Part shown: one piece after another, positions 49,262 through 58,270 of the stretch
Layout of the letters: each line of letters opens with the position of its first letter
How positions within the stretch are numbered: position 1 is the stretch's first letter
Assembly: GCA_964447285.1 (NCBI GenBank)
Contig: CAYURO010000014.1
Location: 43,841-107,840, forward strand
Length of the DNA: 64,000 nt
From: CAJBNH01 sp964447285
GTDB taxonomy: Bacteria > Myxococcota_A > UBA9042
Direction of reading: 5' to 3'
Position numbers and translations under genes: made by a program
Notes under the pieces: generated by a model
What the model was told of the DNA's origin: nothing
Seen by the model: only the letters and a program-made list of their open reading frames with translations
The model's database searches: none

Positions 49262-50788
49262 ATGCGTCGCGCGCTGTTGTCCGTCTCTGACAAGCAAGGT
49301 CTCGCAGAGCTGGGGCACACGCTCGTGCGACTGGGCTTCGAGCTCGTGTCGACCGGCGGCACTGCGGCCTTCCTCCGCGACCACCAACTGCCCGTCACGC
49401 TTGTCGAGACCGTCACAGGCGTACCCGAAATGCTGGGTGGACGGGTCAAGACGCTGCACCCCGCCCTGCACGCCGGCATCCTCGCGCGGCGGCAGGACCC
49501 GCACCATGTCGAGACATTGGAGCTGGCCGGTTTTCGAGCCATCGATCTGGTGGTCGTCAACCTGTACCCTTTCCGACAAACCGTGTCGCATCCCGACAGT
49601 ACCCGAGAACAGGGCATCGAGCAGATCGACATTGGTGGCCCTGCGCTGCTGCGGTCGGCGGCCAAGAACCACGCCGACGTGCTGGTGGTCGTCGATCCGT
49701 CGGACTACCCCGAAGTGGCTTTGGCGCTTGAACAAGCCGCGACGGCGCCCGAGCTTCACCTGAGGCTGGCGGCCAAGGCGTTTGCCCACACGGCCGCCTA
49801 TGACGCGGCGGTGGCCCAGTGGCTCGCGCCCACGCCCCAGCCGCTGACGGTGCGCCTGACGGACCCCGAGCCCCTGCGCTACGGCGAGAACCCGCACCAA
49901 GCCGCATGGCGCCATCTGGACGCTGACGCCGTGCTGGTCAAACAGGCCAACTGGCGATTCCATCAGGGCAAAGAGCTCAGCTACAACAACCTTGTCGATG
50001 CCGACGCTGCCTGGGCCTTGATCGCCGACCTGCCGACCGACCGTGCTGCGGCCGTGGTGGTCAAGCACGCCAACCCATGTGGGGTGGGGTGTACGCCGGG
50101 GTCGGTCGCCCGTGCCATCGCTCGCGCTTTTGCCGCCGACCCCGTCAGCGCGTTTGGCGGGATTCTGGCCCTCAACCGTCCCTTCGATCTGGCAGCCGCC
50201 GAGTTTCTTGCGGATCGCTTCCTTGAAGTGGTGCTGGCGCCCTCGTTTACGCCCGACGCTGTGGAGTACCTGTCGCGCAAGCCCAACCTGCGCGTGGTGG
50301 CGATGGGTGCGCCGGACCCCGACGCTGTGAGGCGCGTGTTGCAAGTGACTCGGCTGGGGGTGCTGCTGCAAACGCCGGACACCGCTCCGCTGGACCTATC
50401 CTGCGCCCGCGTCGTGACTGAGGTGGCTCCGACTGCGGCCCAATGGCAAGCGCTCGATCTGGCCTGGCGCGTCGTCAAGCACGTGAAATCGAACGCAATC
50501 GTGATCGGTGACGAGTCCGGGACGCTAGGGGTGGGCGCAGGGCAGATGTCCCGAGTCGACTCTGCTGCGATTGCGGCGGACAAGGCCGCGCAGTTTCCGG
50601 AGGGGCTGCGGGTGGCAGCCTCCGATGCGTTTTTCCCGTTTCCGGATGGGGTTGAAGTGCTGGCGCGGGCGGGCGTGCGCGCGATCGTGCAACCCGGCGG
50701 TTCAAAAAAGGATCCTGAGGTCGTCGCGGCCGCCCAGGAGCTGGGGATCGCGATGGTGCTGACCGGCACGCGCCACTTCCGCCACTGA
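49262..50788 (+). CDS. purH: Bifunctional AICAR formyltransferase/IMP cyclohydrolase, 508 aa
   Basis: It performs the last two steps of de novo IMP synthesis. The N-terminal MGS-like cyclohydrolase domain shows RRALLSVSDKQGLAELGHTL, STGGTAAFLRDH and GGRVKTLHPALHAGILARR. The formyltransferase domain shows LRYGENPHQAAW, GKELSYNNLVDADAAW, VVVKHANPCGVG, DPVSAFGGILALN and HVKSNAIVIG. The C-terminal VQPGGSKKDPEVV and MVLTGTRHFRH are complete. The length is standard. It begins 104 bp after the sigma-like gene and is followed by purD after 34 bp, so purH-purD form a unit. Confidence 0.96.
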   Translation: MRRALLSVSDKQGLAELGHTLVRLGFELVSTGGTAAFLRDHQLPVTLVETVTGVPEMLGGRVKTLHPALHAGILARRQDPHHVETLELAGFRAIDLVVVNLYPFRQTVSHPDSTREQGIEQIDIGGPALLRSAAKNHADVLVVVDPSDYPEVALALEQAATAPELHLRLAAKAFAHTAAYDAAVAQWLAPTPQPLTVRLTDPEPLRYGENPHQAAWRHLDADAVLVKQANWRFHQGKELSYNNLVDADAAWALIADLPTDRAAAVVVKHANPCGVGCTPGSVARAIARAFAADPVSAFGGILALNRPFDLAAAEFLADRFLEVVLAPSFTPDAVEYLSRKPNLRVVAMGAPDPDAVRRVLQVTRLGVLLQTPDTAPLDLSCARVVTEVAPTAAQWQALDLAWRVVKHVKSNAIVIGDESGTLGVGAGQMSRVDSAAIAADKAAQFPEGLRVAASDAFFPFPDGVEVLARAGVRAIVQPGGSKKDPEVVAAAQELGIAMVLTGTRHFRH

Positions 50789-50822
50789 CGCAGCGCGGCA
50801 CGTCCGCACGAGGCGATTCCCC

Positions 50823-52181
50823 ATGCGCATCCTGGTCGTCGGGCACGGTGGTCGCGAGCACGCTCTGGTGCGGGCGCTGGCCAACGACGGCGCGGAGGTC
50901 TTTGCCACGCTTGCCAATCCCGGCATGTCGCGCCACGCACGGGCCATCGACGTAGCACCAGACGACCTGCCGGGACTCGTCGAAGCCGCGGCGCTGCTGG
51001 CCCCCGATCTCGTCGTGGTGGGTCCAGAGGGCCCTCTGGTCGCCGGACTCGCAGATGTCTTGCGGGCAAGCGGACATGCCGTACTGGGCCCCGGGGCTGA
51101 CGGCGCGCGTCTGGAGGGATCCAAGGCCTTCGCCAAGACCTTCCTGAGTCGCCATGGCATCCCGACGGCGCGCCATGCGACGTGCACGACGGAGGCTGAG
51201 GCGCTTGCGGTCGTGCACCGGTGGGGCGCGCCGCTGGTCGTGAAGGCCGACGGTTTGGCGGCTGGCAAGGGCGTGGTGGTGGCCGAGACCGTGGCGGACG
51301 CAGAGGCGGCGGTTCATGGGCTGATGGTCGAGCGAAGGTTGGGCAGCGCTGGCGCGACCGTGGTGATCGAGGAACGTCTGCAAGGGCCGGAAGTCTCCCT
51401 GATGGCGCTGTGCGACGGCCGACGGTTCTTCGCCTTCGACGCGTGTCGCGACTATAAGCGCTTGACTGACGGGGACTTGGGCCCCATGACCGGCGGCATG
51501 GGTGCGGTGTGCCCGGTGCCAGATGTCTCGGCGGAACTGCTCGCGAACTGGCACGAGACGGTCTTGGCACCGACTGTGGCGGGGCTGCAGCGCGACGGCA
51601 TCGACTTCCGCGGTGTGCTGTACGTGGGGCTGATCCTGACGCCCGAGGGGCCCAAAGTGCTGGAGTACAATGTCCGTTTCGGCGACCCCGAGGCTCAGGC
51701 GCTCTTGCCGCGGTTGGGACCAGGCCTGGCCGATTTGCTGCTGGCCACCGCGCGTGGCGAGTTGGACCGTGCAGCGCCGGTGACGGCACGTGGGGCGGCG
51801 GTGACGGTCGTGCTGGCGGCGGAGGGGTATCCCGGCTCGCCCCGCACGGGAGATGCCATTCAGGGCTTGCAGGAAGTGGAGGCGCAACAGGATGTTGTGG
51901 TTCACCACGCCGGCACCCGTGGCGTCGAGCGTCACGTCGTGACCTCAGGGGGGCGCGTCGTCTCGGTCACCGGGCAGGGCAGCAACTTGCAGCAGGCGCG
52001 CAGCGCGGCGTACCTGGGCGCCAACCGCATCCATTTCGAGGGAGTGCACTACCGGCAGGACATCGGCGCCGCTGCGGGGACTGACCCAAGCGCGCGACCT
52101 CAAGGTGGCCCGCGTGCCGCACTCCCTGCACTTCGCCGCGACCTGACCCTTGACGTGGACCCCGTGCCCAAACAACGCTAG
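50823..52181 (+). CDS. purD: Phosphoribosylamine-glycine ligase, 452 aa
   Basis: An ATP-grasp enzyme that makes GAR from phosphoribosylamine and glycine, the step after PurF. Landmarks are RILVVGHGGREHALVRAL, DLVVVGPEGPLVAGLAD, the ATP-grasp loop LVVKADGLAAGKGVVVAE, and the metal/ATP site SRDYKRL-like ACRDYKRLTDGDLGPMTGGM, then VLEYNVRFGDPEAQALLPRL. A C-terminal extension of about 35 residues past the usual end (from GTDPSARPQGG) is Pro/Arg-rich and looks unstructured. Confidence 0.95.
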   Translation: MRILVVGHGGREHALVRALANDGAEVFATLANPGMSRHARAIDVAPDDLPGLVEAAALLAPDLVVVGPEGPLVAGLADVLRASGHAVLGPGADGARLEGSKAFAKTFLSRHGIPTARHATCTTEAEALAVVHRWGAPLVVKADGLAAGKGVVVAETVADAEAAVHGLMVERRLGSAGATVVIEERLQGPEVSLMALCDGRRFFAFDACRDYKRLTDGDLGPMTGGMGAVCPVPDVSAELLANWHETVLAPTVAGLQRDGIDFRGVLYVGLILTPEGPKVLEYNVRFGDPEAQALLPRLGPGLADLLLATARGELDRAAPVTARGAAVTVVLAAEGYPGSPRTGDAIQGLQEVEAQQDVVVHHAGTRGVERHVVTSGGRVVSVTGQGSNLQQARSAAYLGANRIHFEGVHYRQDIGAAAGTDPSARPQGGPRAALPALRRDLTLDVDPVPKQR

Positions 52182-52237
52182 GGACTCGCGGCGGGTCTCT
52201 CGAAGTACGCTCAGGCCCACCGCGCCGGAACCGCCCC

Positions 52238-53503
52238 ATGCCGATGCGCGTCATCTGCGAAAAGTGCAGCTCGAACTACACGTTGCCCGACGAGCGTCTG
52301 ACGCCCGGTCGGCGCGTGCAGTTCACCTGCCGACATTGCCAGCACCGCATTGTGGTCGAGATTGCGGGAACGGCTGCGGCTGCGGCTCCTGCTGCCGCAC
52401 CGGCACCGTCTGCCGTACGCACTTCGGCACCGGTCAGGACAGCTGCCGCCGCCGAGTCAGCAGGCCCGTCGCGCATGGCCACCGCGCAGCAGGGCAGCGC
52501 GCCCAGTCCGCTGGGGGTTGTTTGGTTCGTGGCGATCGACGACGACCATCAAGAGCGGATGACCTCGCAGAACCTGCGTCAGGGCATCGCCGACGGAGCC
52601 GTGACCGCCGACACCCTCGTGTGGCGCAAGGGCTATTCCCAGTGGACCGCCGCTGCCGAGGCACCTGAGTGGGCCGCCGCGTTCCGCTCCGCCGCGATGC
52701 CCGCGCTGCACACGTCGCCACCGCCGGTGCCGCCTGCCGAGCCGCGCGACGAGGGCCCGGGGCCGACGCTTGCCGGCCCGCTGGTGACCAAGCGTGCGGC
52801 CGCTCAGGACGAACCGAGCGACGCCGAACGCCGAGCCTCGGGCGAGTCGATGCCCATCGTCTCGGTCCGAACGCCCGACAACGGGATGCAGATCGCGGGG
52901 ATGGCCTCGGTCTGGCGGGCGTCGCCGATCAATACGAATCACGCGGCTCAAAAAGCCGTTGCGCTGCCGATCATCCGCATGGCGTCCGCAAGGTCGCAGC
53001 CCATCGCCGCCACGACCCCGATGCCCGGCCAGCGGCCCGGCAGCCTCCTCCGGCGCACCGACTCCGCCCAGCCGGCGCCGCCCGCCGCGCAGGTGCGCCG
53101 CGCCGCCCCGGCCCCGGTGCCGTCGCAAGAGACACAACTGAACGACGTGTTGAGCCCACCAGCCGAAGGCGAGTCGTCCGGCGAGTCGTCCTGGGTGCCC
53201 TCGACGGACACCTACACGGGTCCCAAGGGCAAGCTGACACGCAAGGTGGACGAAAACCAGCGCCAGGCCCTGGTCCAGACAGTCGAGCGACAAGAGTACC
53301 AACAGCGGCTTCACGTCTTGCAGTCTGAGACCCGATCGTGGCAGCGACTGGCGATGGGGCTGCTGGTGGCCTTCATCGCGGTACTGAGTCTGGCCGTGTG
53401 GGCTGCCGTTCGCTGGACAGCCGCCGAGAATGATCTGGCGACCTGCCGCACGGCCCCATCGCACCAAGCGCCTGCGCGATCGACGGCCCCGCAGGACCGC
53501 TGA
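52238..53503 (+). CDS. Zinc-ribbon/GYF-like domain membrane protein, 421 aa
   Basis: The N-terminus is an MJ0042-type zinc ribbon (VICEKCSSNYTLPDERLTPG, FTCRHCQHRIVVEI; two CxxC pairs). After an Ala/Pro linker comes a GYF_2/DUF4339-like domain (VVWFVAIDDDHQERMTSQNL, ADTLVWRKGYSQWTAAAE). A long disordered Pro/Ala region leads to a short coiled coil (ENQRQALVQTVERQEYQQRL) and a transmembrane helix near the C-terminus (LLVAFIAVLSLAVWAAV). The same set of modules is frequent in Myxococcota motility and polarity proteins. A cytoplasmic adaptor anchored to the inner membrane is inferred; partners are unknown. Confidence 0.8.
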   Translation: MPMRVICEKCSSNYTLPDERLTPGRRVQFTCRHCQHRIVVEIAGTAAAAAPAAAPAPSAVRTSAPVRTAAAAESAGPSRMATAQQGSAPSPLGVVWFVAIDDDHQERMTSQNLRQGIADGAVTADTLVWRKGYSQWTAAAEAPEWAAAFRSAAMPALHTSPPPVPPAEPRDEGPGPTLAGPLVTKRAAAQDEPSDAERRASGESMPIVSVRTPDNGMQIAGMASVWRASPINTNHAAQKAVALPIIRMASARSQPIAATTPMPGQRPGSLLRRTDSAQPAPPAAQVRRAAPAPVPSQETQLNDVLSPPAEGESSGESSWVPSTDTYTGPKGKLTRKVDENQRQALVQTVERQEYQQRLHVLQSETRSWQRLAMGLLVAFIAVLSLAVWAAVRWTAAENDLATCRTAPSHQAPARSTAPQDR

Positions 53504-53569
53504 CGTCACCGTCGCTGCGCTCAACCACTGATTCTACAAATGTTCTTGCGAGGCCCTGGGCCGACGCTC

Positions 53570-54103
53570 CTAGGGCACACGCAGGTCCAACTCGAACGGC
53601 AGCAGGGCCCCCTGCCGACTCCACGCGACCTTGCCCTGGGCATCGATGACCACCGTCGTGGGCAGCGCGCGCACGACCGAATAGGCCTTCCCCAGCTCGT
53701 CGTTTTCGGCCACCGGCAAATAGCTGCGTTTGGCTCCGGCCAGATAGGCACGGGCGACATCTGCATCTTCCATGGCGATGGCCAGCACCGGCACATCCGG
53801 GTGGCGACTGGCAAATCCGTCGACGCTCGGACTCGTCACCTTGCACACGGGACACCAGGACGCCCAGAAGTACAGGACCACGGGCTTGCCTCGCAGGGCC
53901 GACAGCTGCACCGGCTTGCCGTCCAGAGTAGTGGCGCGAAAGTCCGGGGCCTCTTCAGGCAATGCCACACCACCGCGAAGGGTGCTGATTACGAGAAACA
54001 GGCCGACCGACAGGACCAAGGTGATCAGCGTGGAGCGAAGGAAACGCCAGATGCGACCCGGCCATGGCGAGGGGAGCTGGTCAACGGGCCTTCCGGTCAT
54101 CAT
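53570..54103 (-). CDS. TlpA/ResA-type membrane-anchored thioredoxin, 177 aa
   Basis: One N-terminal helix (STLITLVLSVGLFLVIST) anchors a periplasmic thioredoxin domain. The domain begins APDFRATTLDGKPVQLSALR and has the active-site motif YFWASWCPVCK (CPVC) and cis-Pro segment ALPTTVVIDAQGKV. Proteins of this type reduce disulfides, for example in cytochrome c maturation or for Cys-rich exported proteins. The latter is attractive given the many Cys-repeat lipoproteins in this window, but is inference. ATG 54103 is used; TTG 54115 is a weaker alternative. Confidence 0.9.
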   Translation of the reverse strand: MMTGRPVDQLPSPWPGRIWRFLRSTLITLVLSVGLFLVISTLRGGVALPEEAPDFRATTLDGKPVQLSALRGKPVVLYFWASWCPVCKVTSPSVDGFASRHPDVPVLAIAMEDADVARAYLAGAKRSYLPVAENDELGKAYSVVRALPTTVVIDAQGKVAWSRQGALLPFELDLRVP

Positions 54104-54275
54104 GGGCAACTCCAAGTGTTCAGGGGTGCGAAGCTATGTCGTTCGGGGCGTAAGAGCCAGCCCGCCACTGTTCGGTTCCGGCGCGGCCACCCTCGCGTCC
54201 TTTGGCGCGGCGCGCGGCTGTGGCAGGATCTGCCGTCCGTGACCACCGCCTTTCTGTCGCAAGGAGCCCAACCCC

Positions 54276-54773
54276 ATGATCCGCGTCTGTTTCGTCTGTC
54301 TGGGCAACATCTGCCGGTCACCGCAAGCTGAGGGCATCTTCCGCCGCATGGTCACCGAGGCGGGGCTGCAGGACATCGTGCATGTCGACAGTGCCGGCAC
54401 CTCTGCGTACCACGAAGGCGAGCTGGCGGACCCGCGTACCCGCGCCGCCAGCCGTCGCCACGGACTGGAGCTGACCGGCAGATCGCGGCCATTCAGCGTC
54501 CGGGACCTGGACGAATTCGACTACGTGCTTGCGATGGATTCCAGTGTTCTCAGTGCGTTGCAACGCATGGCAAGAACGCCCGCGCAGCGCCAACGGCTGC
54601 ACCTGCTGCTCGCACTGGACCCCACATCAGCGACGAACGACGTCCCGGACCCGTACTCGAGCGGTCCGGACGGGTTCGAGCTGGTCTACCAGCTGTGCCA
54701 CTCGGGATGCGACCATCTACTCGCGCGGGTGAAGCTGGACCTGGCCGACCTTGAATCGTCGAAGAAACGCTAG
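54276..54773 (+). CDS. Low-molecular-weight protein-tyrosine-phosphatase, 165 aa
   Basis: The P-loop CLGNICRSP (Cys8, Arg14) right at the N-terminus, SAGTSAYHEGELADPRTRAA, the DFDYVLAMD-like FDYVLAMDSS and the general acid VPDPYSSGPDGFELVYQLC are all present, so it is a complete LMW-PTP. Such enzymes dephosphorylate tyrosine kinases and, often, components of polysaccharide export. No BY-kinase gene is in the window. It converges with the small membrane protein with a 3-bp gap. Confidence 0.93.
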   Translation: MIRVCFVCLGNICRSPQAEGIFRRMVTEAGLQDIVHVDSAGTSAYHEGELADPRTRAASRRHGLELTGRSRPFSVRDLDEFDYVLAMDSSVLSALQRMARTPAQRQRLHLLLALDPTSATNDVPDPYSSGPDGFELVYQLCHSGCDHLLARVKLDLADLESSKKR

Positions 54774-54776
54774 GGT

Positions 54777-55136
54777 CTACTGCTGCCCACCGCGCACGGC
54801 TTCGTCGTTCAGCAGCTGCTGCATCAGCACCCAACCCACGATATTCAGGCCGAACAGCGTCAGCACAAGCGACATCACCGGCAGGTTCGAGTCGACCTGG
54901 CGTCCGCGTGCGCGCAAGGGCTCGATCAGCAGCGTCGGCCACTGGTACGACACGTAGATCCCCCACAGACCACACGTCACGATCGTCAGCAAGAAGTCCG
55001 TCCCGGGGCTGGGCTTGCCGTCGCCGCGCAGGGACTGGATGTCGCCGCCCAGCTGGAAGAACCAGACGATGCCCCAGATGCCGCAAGTGACGAGGGTCAG
55101 GATGACGTAGAGCGGGATCGAACGTTGCTGCAGCAC
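54777..55136 (-). CDS. Small DUF4234-like membrane protein, 119 aa
   Basis: GTG 55136 is preceded by AGGAG at the right distance, so the longer upstream frame is not used. Three hydrophobic segments are visible: SIPLYVILTLVTCGIWGIVW, DFLLTIVTCGLWGIYVSYQW and LPVMSLVLTLFGLNIVGWVL. The repeated VTCGxWGI motif and the order match the DUF4234 family of small integral membrane proteins. Function is unknown for the family. Confidence 0.75.
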   Translation of the reverse strand: MLQQRSIPLYVILTLVTCGIWGIVWFFQLGGDIQSLRGDGKPSPGTDFLLTIVTCGLWGIYVSYQWPTLLIEPLRARGRQVDSNLPVMSLVLTLFGLNIVGWVLMQQLLNDEAVRGGQQ

Positions 55137-55400
55137 GGTGGACTCCTGGTGGAAGCGGTGTTGCCCGGTTGGAAGGTCAACGCGACTCTGGCGACCCGAT
55201 CGGGACAGCGCCAGCAAACCCAATAGGGGTGCGAGAACGCTGGCACGGACGGCACTTGGCGTCAACTGCGTTCACCAACACCGCCCCCCCCCGCACTGCC
55301 CAGCCAGAGGTTCTGCGTTCTCTGCCGCCTTTGTTTTGACACGGTCCCGGGCTGCTGGGATTCTGGCCCTTCGCCGCTCACCCCCGGCGGCTTGGTCCCC

Positions 55401-56762
55401 ATGAAGCCCGCCCTTCGTCCACTGCTGATCTGCTGGCTTGTTCTGACGCTCGTGGGCGCCGATCTCGGGCTTGCGGCCCGTTCCTTTGCCGCTGGAAGAC
55501 CCAAAGCAAAGCCCACCGCCTCGCACACCGCCGCCAAGACCAAGTCGAAGGCCGCCACCAAGGGGAAGACCAAGGCCCAGGCTGCCAAGGGCAAGTCCGT
55601 CGGGAAGACCAGGGCTCTTGCGGCGAAGAAAGGCGGCGCCCAAACGGTCAAGGCCAAAGCGCCCAGCGCAGCCGAGCTGAAGAAGCGCAAGGCACTGGCC
55701 AAGGAGTGCGCGACCAAGTCCAAGAAGAAGACAGCGAAATGCAAGGTGTTTCTTGCCGAGGCGAAGGAACGCGCTCAGGACGCCGAGAACGCCCGCCTGG
55801 CCAAGAAATGCGCCAAGGGACCCTCCCGAAAAACCAAGCAGTGCAAGGCGTTTCGCGCCGCCCAGGCCAAGTCGCAGTCCAGCGGCTCCATTTGTGGCCG
55901 CAAGTACGGCACTGCGCGCAAGAAGGAGTCCCTGACCGCATTCGCTCGCCGCTACCGGGTGTCGGCCGGCACCGTGCGCGCGATGAACGGCCTCGACGCC
56001 AAGATCAGGCGACTGAAGGGCGGCAAGCGCTACTTGGTCTACAAGTCGCCGCAGGAAGGCGTGGTGCTGACGGGTGGCGTGCTGCTCGAAGCTGACATAG
56101 AGCGTTTCGGCATGCAGCGACCGCACCGCGGCTGGGGAAAGCCGTTGCTGGTCGATGTGTTGCGAAACGCGATTGCCACGGTCCACGCATCGACGCCTCA
56201 GGGCAGCCGCCTCATCGTGGGCGATCTGAGCAAGGAGGGCGGGGGCTGCCTGCCGCCCCACCGCTCGCACCGCGGCGGGCTGGACGTCGATCTGGGCCTC
56301 TACATGCGTGGCGGACACCAACGGTCGTGGTTGGGCCTCGCGACACCTGAGACGCTGGACGCCGATCGCACTTGGCAGCTGCTCCGCGCGTTTCTGGCCA
56401 CCAACTCCCTGCAATACGTTTTTCTCGACATTGGGTTGCAGAAGCCCCTGTACGAGGCGGCCTTGCGAGCGGGAGAGACCCCGAAGTCGCTCGAGCCCGT
56501 GCTCCAGTACCCGAGACCGATCGAGCGCGCGCGAGAATCGATCGTCCGTCACCTCAAGGGCCACGCCGACCACATCCACGCCCGGTTCTATTGTCTCGAT
56601 GAGGTCGATTGTGCCCTGCCCGAGGTCGCCCTTCAGCACTTGCGGGCGGCGCGACTCGAGACGTTGGGGGGGCCGGCCAACGAAGACTCCCCGCGCCGCC
56701 GCGTTCCCGGCGTGTACCGACGTGGCGACGGAGGGTACGGCGGCCTCGCGGTGATGCCCTAA
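55401..56762 (+). CDS. LysM/MepA-like (M74) murein endopeptidase with Lys/Ala-rich segment, 453 aa
   Basis: A signal peptide (LRPLLICWLVLTLVGADLGL) is followed by an unusual Lys/Ala-rich histone-H1-like stretch (about 34-115) and a few Cys. Residues about 172-215 are a LysM-like domain (SLTAFARRYRVSAGTVRAMN). The catalytic domain is of the penicillin-insensitive murein endopeptidase type: HRSHRGGLDVDLGL (His287, His290, Asp295) and GHADHIHARF (His388, Asp390, His391, His393) supply the zinc and catalytic residues. It should cleave D-Ala-mDAP crosslinks in the periplasm. The basic stretch could bind anionic wall polymers or DNA. The next gene on the strand is tRNA-Leu. Confidence 0.88.
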   Translation: MKPALRPLLICWLVLTLVGADLGLAARSFAAGRPKAKPTASHTAAKTKSKAATKGKTKAQAAKGKSVGKTRALAAKKGGAQTVKAKAPSAAELKKRKALAKECATKSKKKTAKCKVFLAEAKERAQDAENARLAKKCAKGPSRKTKQCKAFRAAQAKSQSSGSICGRKYGTARKKESLTAFARRYRVSAGTVRAMNGLDAKIRRLKGGKRYLVYKSPQEGVVLTGGVLLEADIERFGMQRPHRGWGKPLLVDVLRNAIATVHASTPQGSRLIVGDLSKEGGGCLPPHRSHRGGLDVDLGLYMRGGHQRSWLGLATPETLDADRTWQLLRAFLATNSLQYVFLDIGLQKPLYEAALRAGETPKSLEPVLQYPRPIERARESIVRHLKGHADHIHARFYCLDEVDCALPEVALQHLRAARLETLGGPANEDSPRRRVPGVYRRGDGGYGGLAVMP

Positions 56763-56847
56763 GCGCATCCGGTTTCGATCGGGATCTTGACAGGGAGTCG
56801 AGCGTCGTCGAACGTAGCGCTGCTTGACGGCGTGGGCCGTTCGCAAA

Positions 56848-56930
56848 GCCGGAGTGGTGGAATGGTAGACGCGGCGGACTCAAAATCCGTTGGGCATTAG
56901 CCCATGAGGGTTCAAGTCCCTCCTCCGGCA
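56848..56930 (+). tRNA. tRNA-Leu (anticodon CAA)
   Basis: Acceptor arms GCCGGAG (56848-56854) and CTCCGGC (56923-56929) pair perfectly, with discriminator A at 56930. The D-loop GTGGTGGAATGGTAGAC, anticodon loop CTCAAAA (anticodon CAA, reading UUG), long variable arm (TGGGCATTAGCCCA) and T-arm GGGTTCAAGTCCC are all typical of a class II tRNA-Leu. The 3' CCA is not encoded (ACCGG follows). A TTGACA box at 56787-56792 is a candidate -35; the -10 is weak. Confidence 0.97.
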
Positions 56931-56948
56931 CCGGAATCCCGAAACCCC

Positions 56949-58268
56949 ATGAATCGCAAGCAAGTCCTGACGCATGCACGGACTTTGCTGCTCGCGGCGG
57001 CTCTCGTTGCGACTTGGGGTACGGGGTTGCCTGTCGCACTCGCGCAATCGGGTCCCGACGATCCTTGGGCGACGACGCCTGCCCCCCCTGACGCCGAAAC
57101 ACCCTCACTGACCTCTGTCGACGCGGACTTGCGTCTTCGGGCTCGCCAGACCACCCGGCTGCACGGACTGCCCGCTGGCCTCGACGACGTCCGCGAAGGC
57201 GCCTTCCACCGCGTGCGGCTCGGAGCCTCGTTCCAGCGCGAAGACCTGTCCGCCTACCTGCAACTGCAATCGGCGGGGGCGATGGGCGACGCTGGGCCGG
57301 ATGACGAGCCCCTGACCGTCGGCTTGCAGCAAGGCTGGTTGCGGTGGGATCCGCAGGGTTGGCGCGGGCTTCGCGTGACGGCCGGGCGCATGGCGCTGGA
57401 GTTTGGCGCAGGTCGGCAGATTGGCCGCTATGACTACCACGAGATCGGCCACGCCTTCGACGGTGTCGACATCGGCTGGACGGTCGGGCGCTACCTCGAC
57501 TTGCACCTGCTTGCCGTGCAGATCCGCCGCGACGCCGCGCAACCTGAGCAAGAGCGCCGGCTAACTGGCCTTTACGCAACAGGACTGCCGACCGACCGCC
57601 TGCGCTCAGACGTCTATGTCCTCTACGTCGAAGATGGCCGGGGGGGTGAGGCGGCACAGCTGTTGACGATGGGCTTGCGGTTGGACGCGCGGCCGGTTCG
57701 CGGATTGACTACGGAGGGCGAGGCGGCAGTGCAGGTCGGCGAGTTGCGTCCGGTCGGAGTGGAGCCCGTCGACCACTTGGCGGTGATGGCCGCCGCCCGT
57801 CTGGCCTACGAAGCCGTGGTCGGCGTGCCGATGGCTTTGACCCTGCACGCCCAGTTTTGGTCGGGCGACGGCGAGTCCACGGACCAGGTCAGCAGCGCTT
57901 GGCGGCCCCTGTACGGCTCTCTCGACGAGCAAGTCGGCCTGCTGCAACTCTTTCCGATGACGAATCTAGGCACTGGTGGGCTGCGCTATCGACTTGGCGA
58001 ACTCAGTCGCCCCCACGGCGAAGTCGATGCCCGGATGTTCACGAGCCGTCAAGACGCGCCGATCCCGGGCGCTCTGGTTCCGCCCCAAGGCGGCGGCCGG
58101 TGGCCGGTGCTGGGGTCCGAGGTCGATGTTCTGCTGCACTGGCCGTGGACGCCTTCCGCGGAGTTGCTGATCGCCACGGGTGTATTCATGCCCGCCCGGC
58201 CTCTGCGTGATGCGCTGGACCGCCGGACGGGCGGACAAGTGACGGCGCAGTGGAGGAGTCGCTTCTGA
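56949..58268 (+). CDS. Outer-membrane beta-barrel, alginate-export-like, 439 aa
   Basis: The ATG at 56949 begins a Sec signal peptide ending in VALAQS. The rest is a run of amphipathic beta strands with aromatic girdles, such as LRLRARQTTRLHGLPAGLDD, LGASFQREDLSAYLQLQSAG, VTAGRMALEFGAGRQIGRYD and FDGVDIGWTVGRYLDLHLLA, ending in a C-terminal Phe (AQWRSRF) as expected for Bam-dependent barrels. The RxALxFGxxRxxG segment is characteristic of the alginate-export (AlgE-like) porin family. Substrate is unknown; no alginate genes are present. It is followed after two bases by the PP2C/cNMP gene. Confidence 0.85.
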   Translation: MNRKQVLTHARTLLLAAALVATWGTGLPVALAQSGPDDPWATTPAPPDAETPSLTSVDADLRLRARQTTRLHGLPAGLDDVREGAFHRVRLGASFQREDLSAYLQLQSAGAMGDAGPDDEPLTVGLQQGWLRWDPQGWRGLRVTAGRMALEFGAGRQIGRYDYHEIGHAFDGVDIGWTVGRYLDLHLLAVQIRRDAAQPEQERRLTGLYATGLPTDRLRSDVYVLYVEDGRGGEAAQLLTMGLRLDARPVRGLTTEGEAAVQVGELRPVGVEPVDHLAVMAAARLAYEAVVGVPMALTLHAQFWSGDGESTDQVSSAWRPLYGSLDEQVGLLQLFPMTNLGTGGLRYRLGELSRPHGEVDARMFTSRQDAPIPGALVPPQGGGRWPVLGSEVDVLLHWPWTPSAELLIATGVFMPARPLRDALDRRTGGQVTAQWRSRF

Positions 58269-58270
58269 CC

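Noticed and set aside
56904..56948. Earlier start of the outer-membrane barrel gene
   Set aside because: It would lie inside the tRNA-Leu gene; the ATG at 56949 starts the signal peptide.
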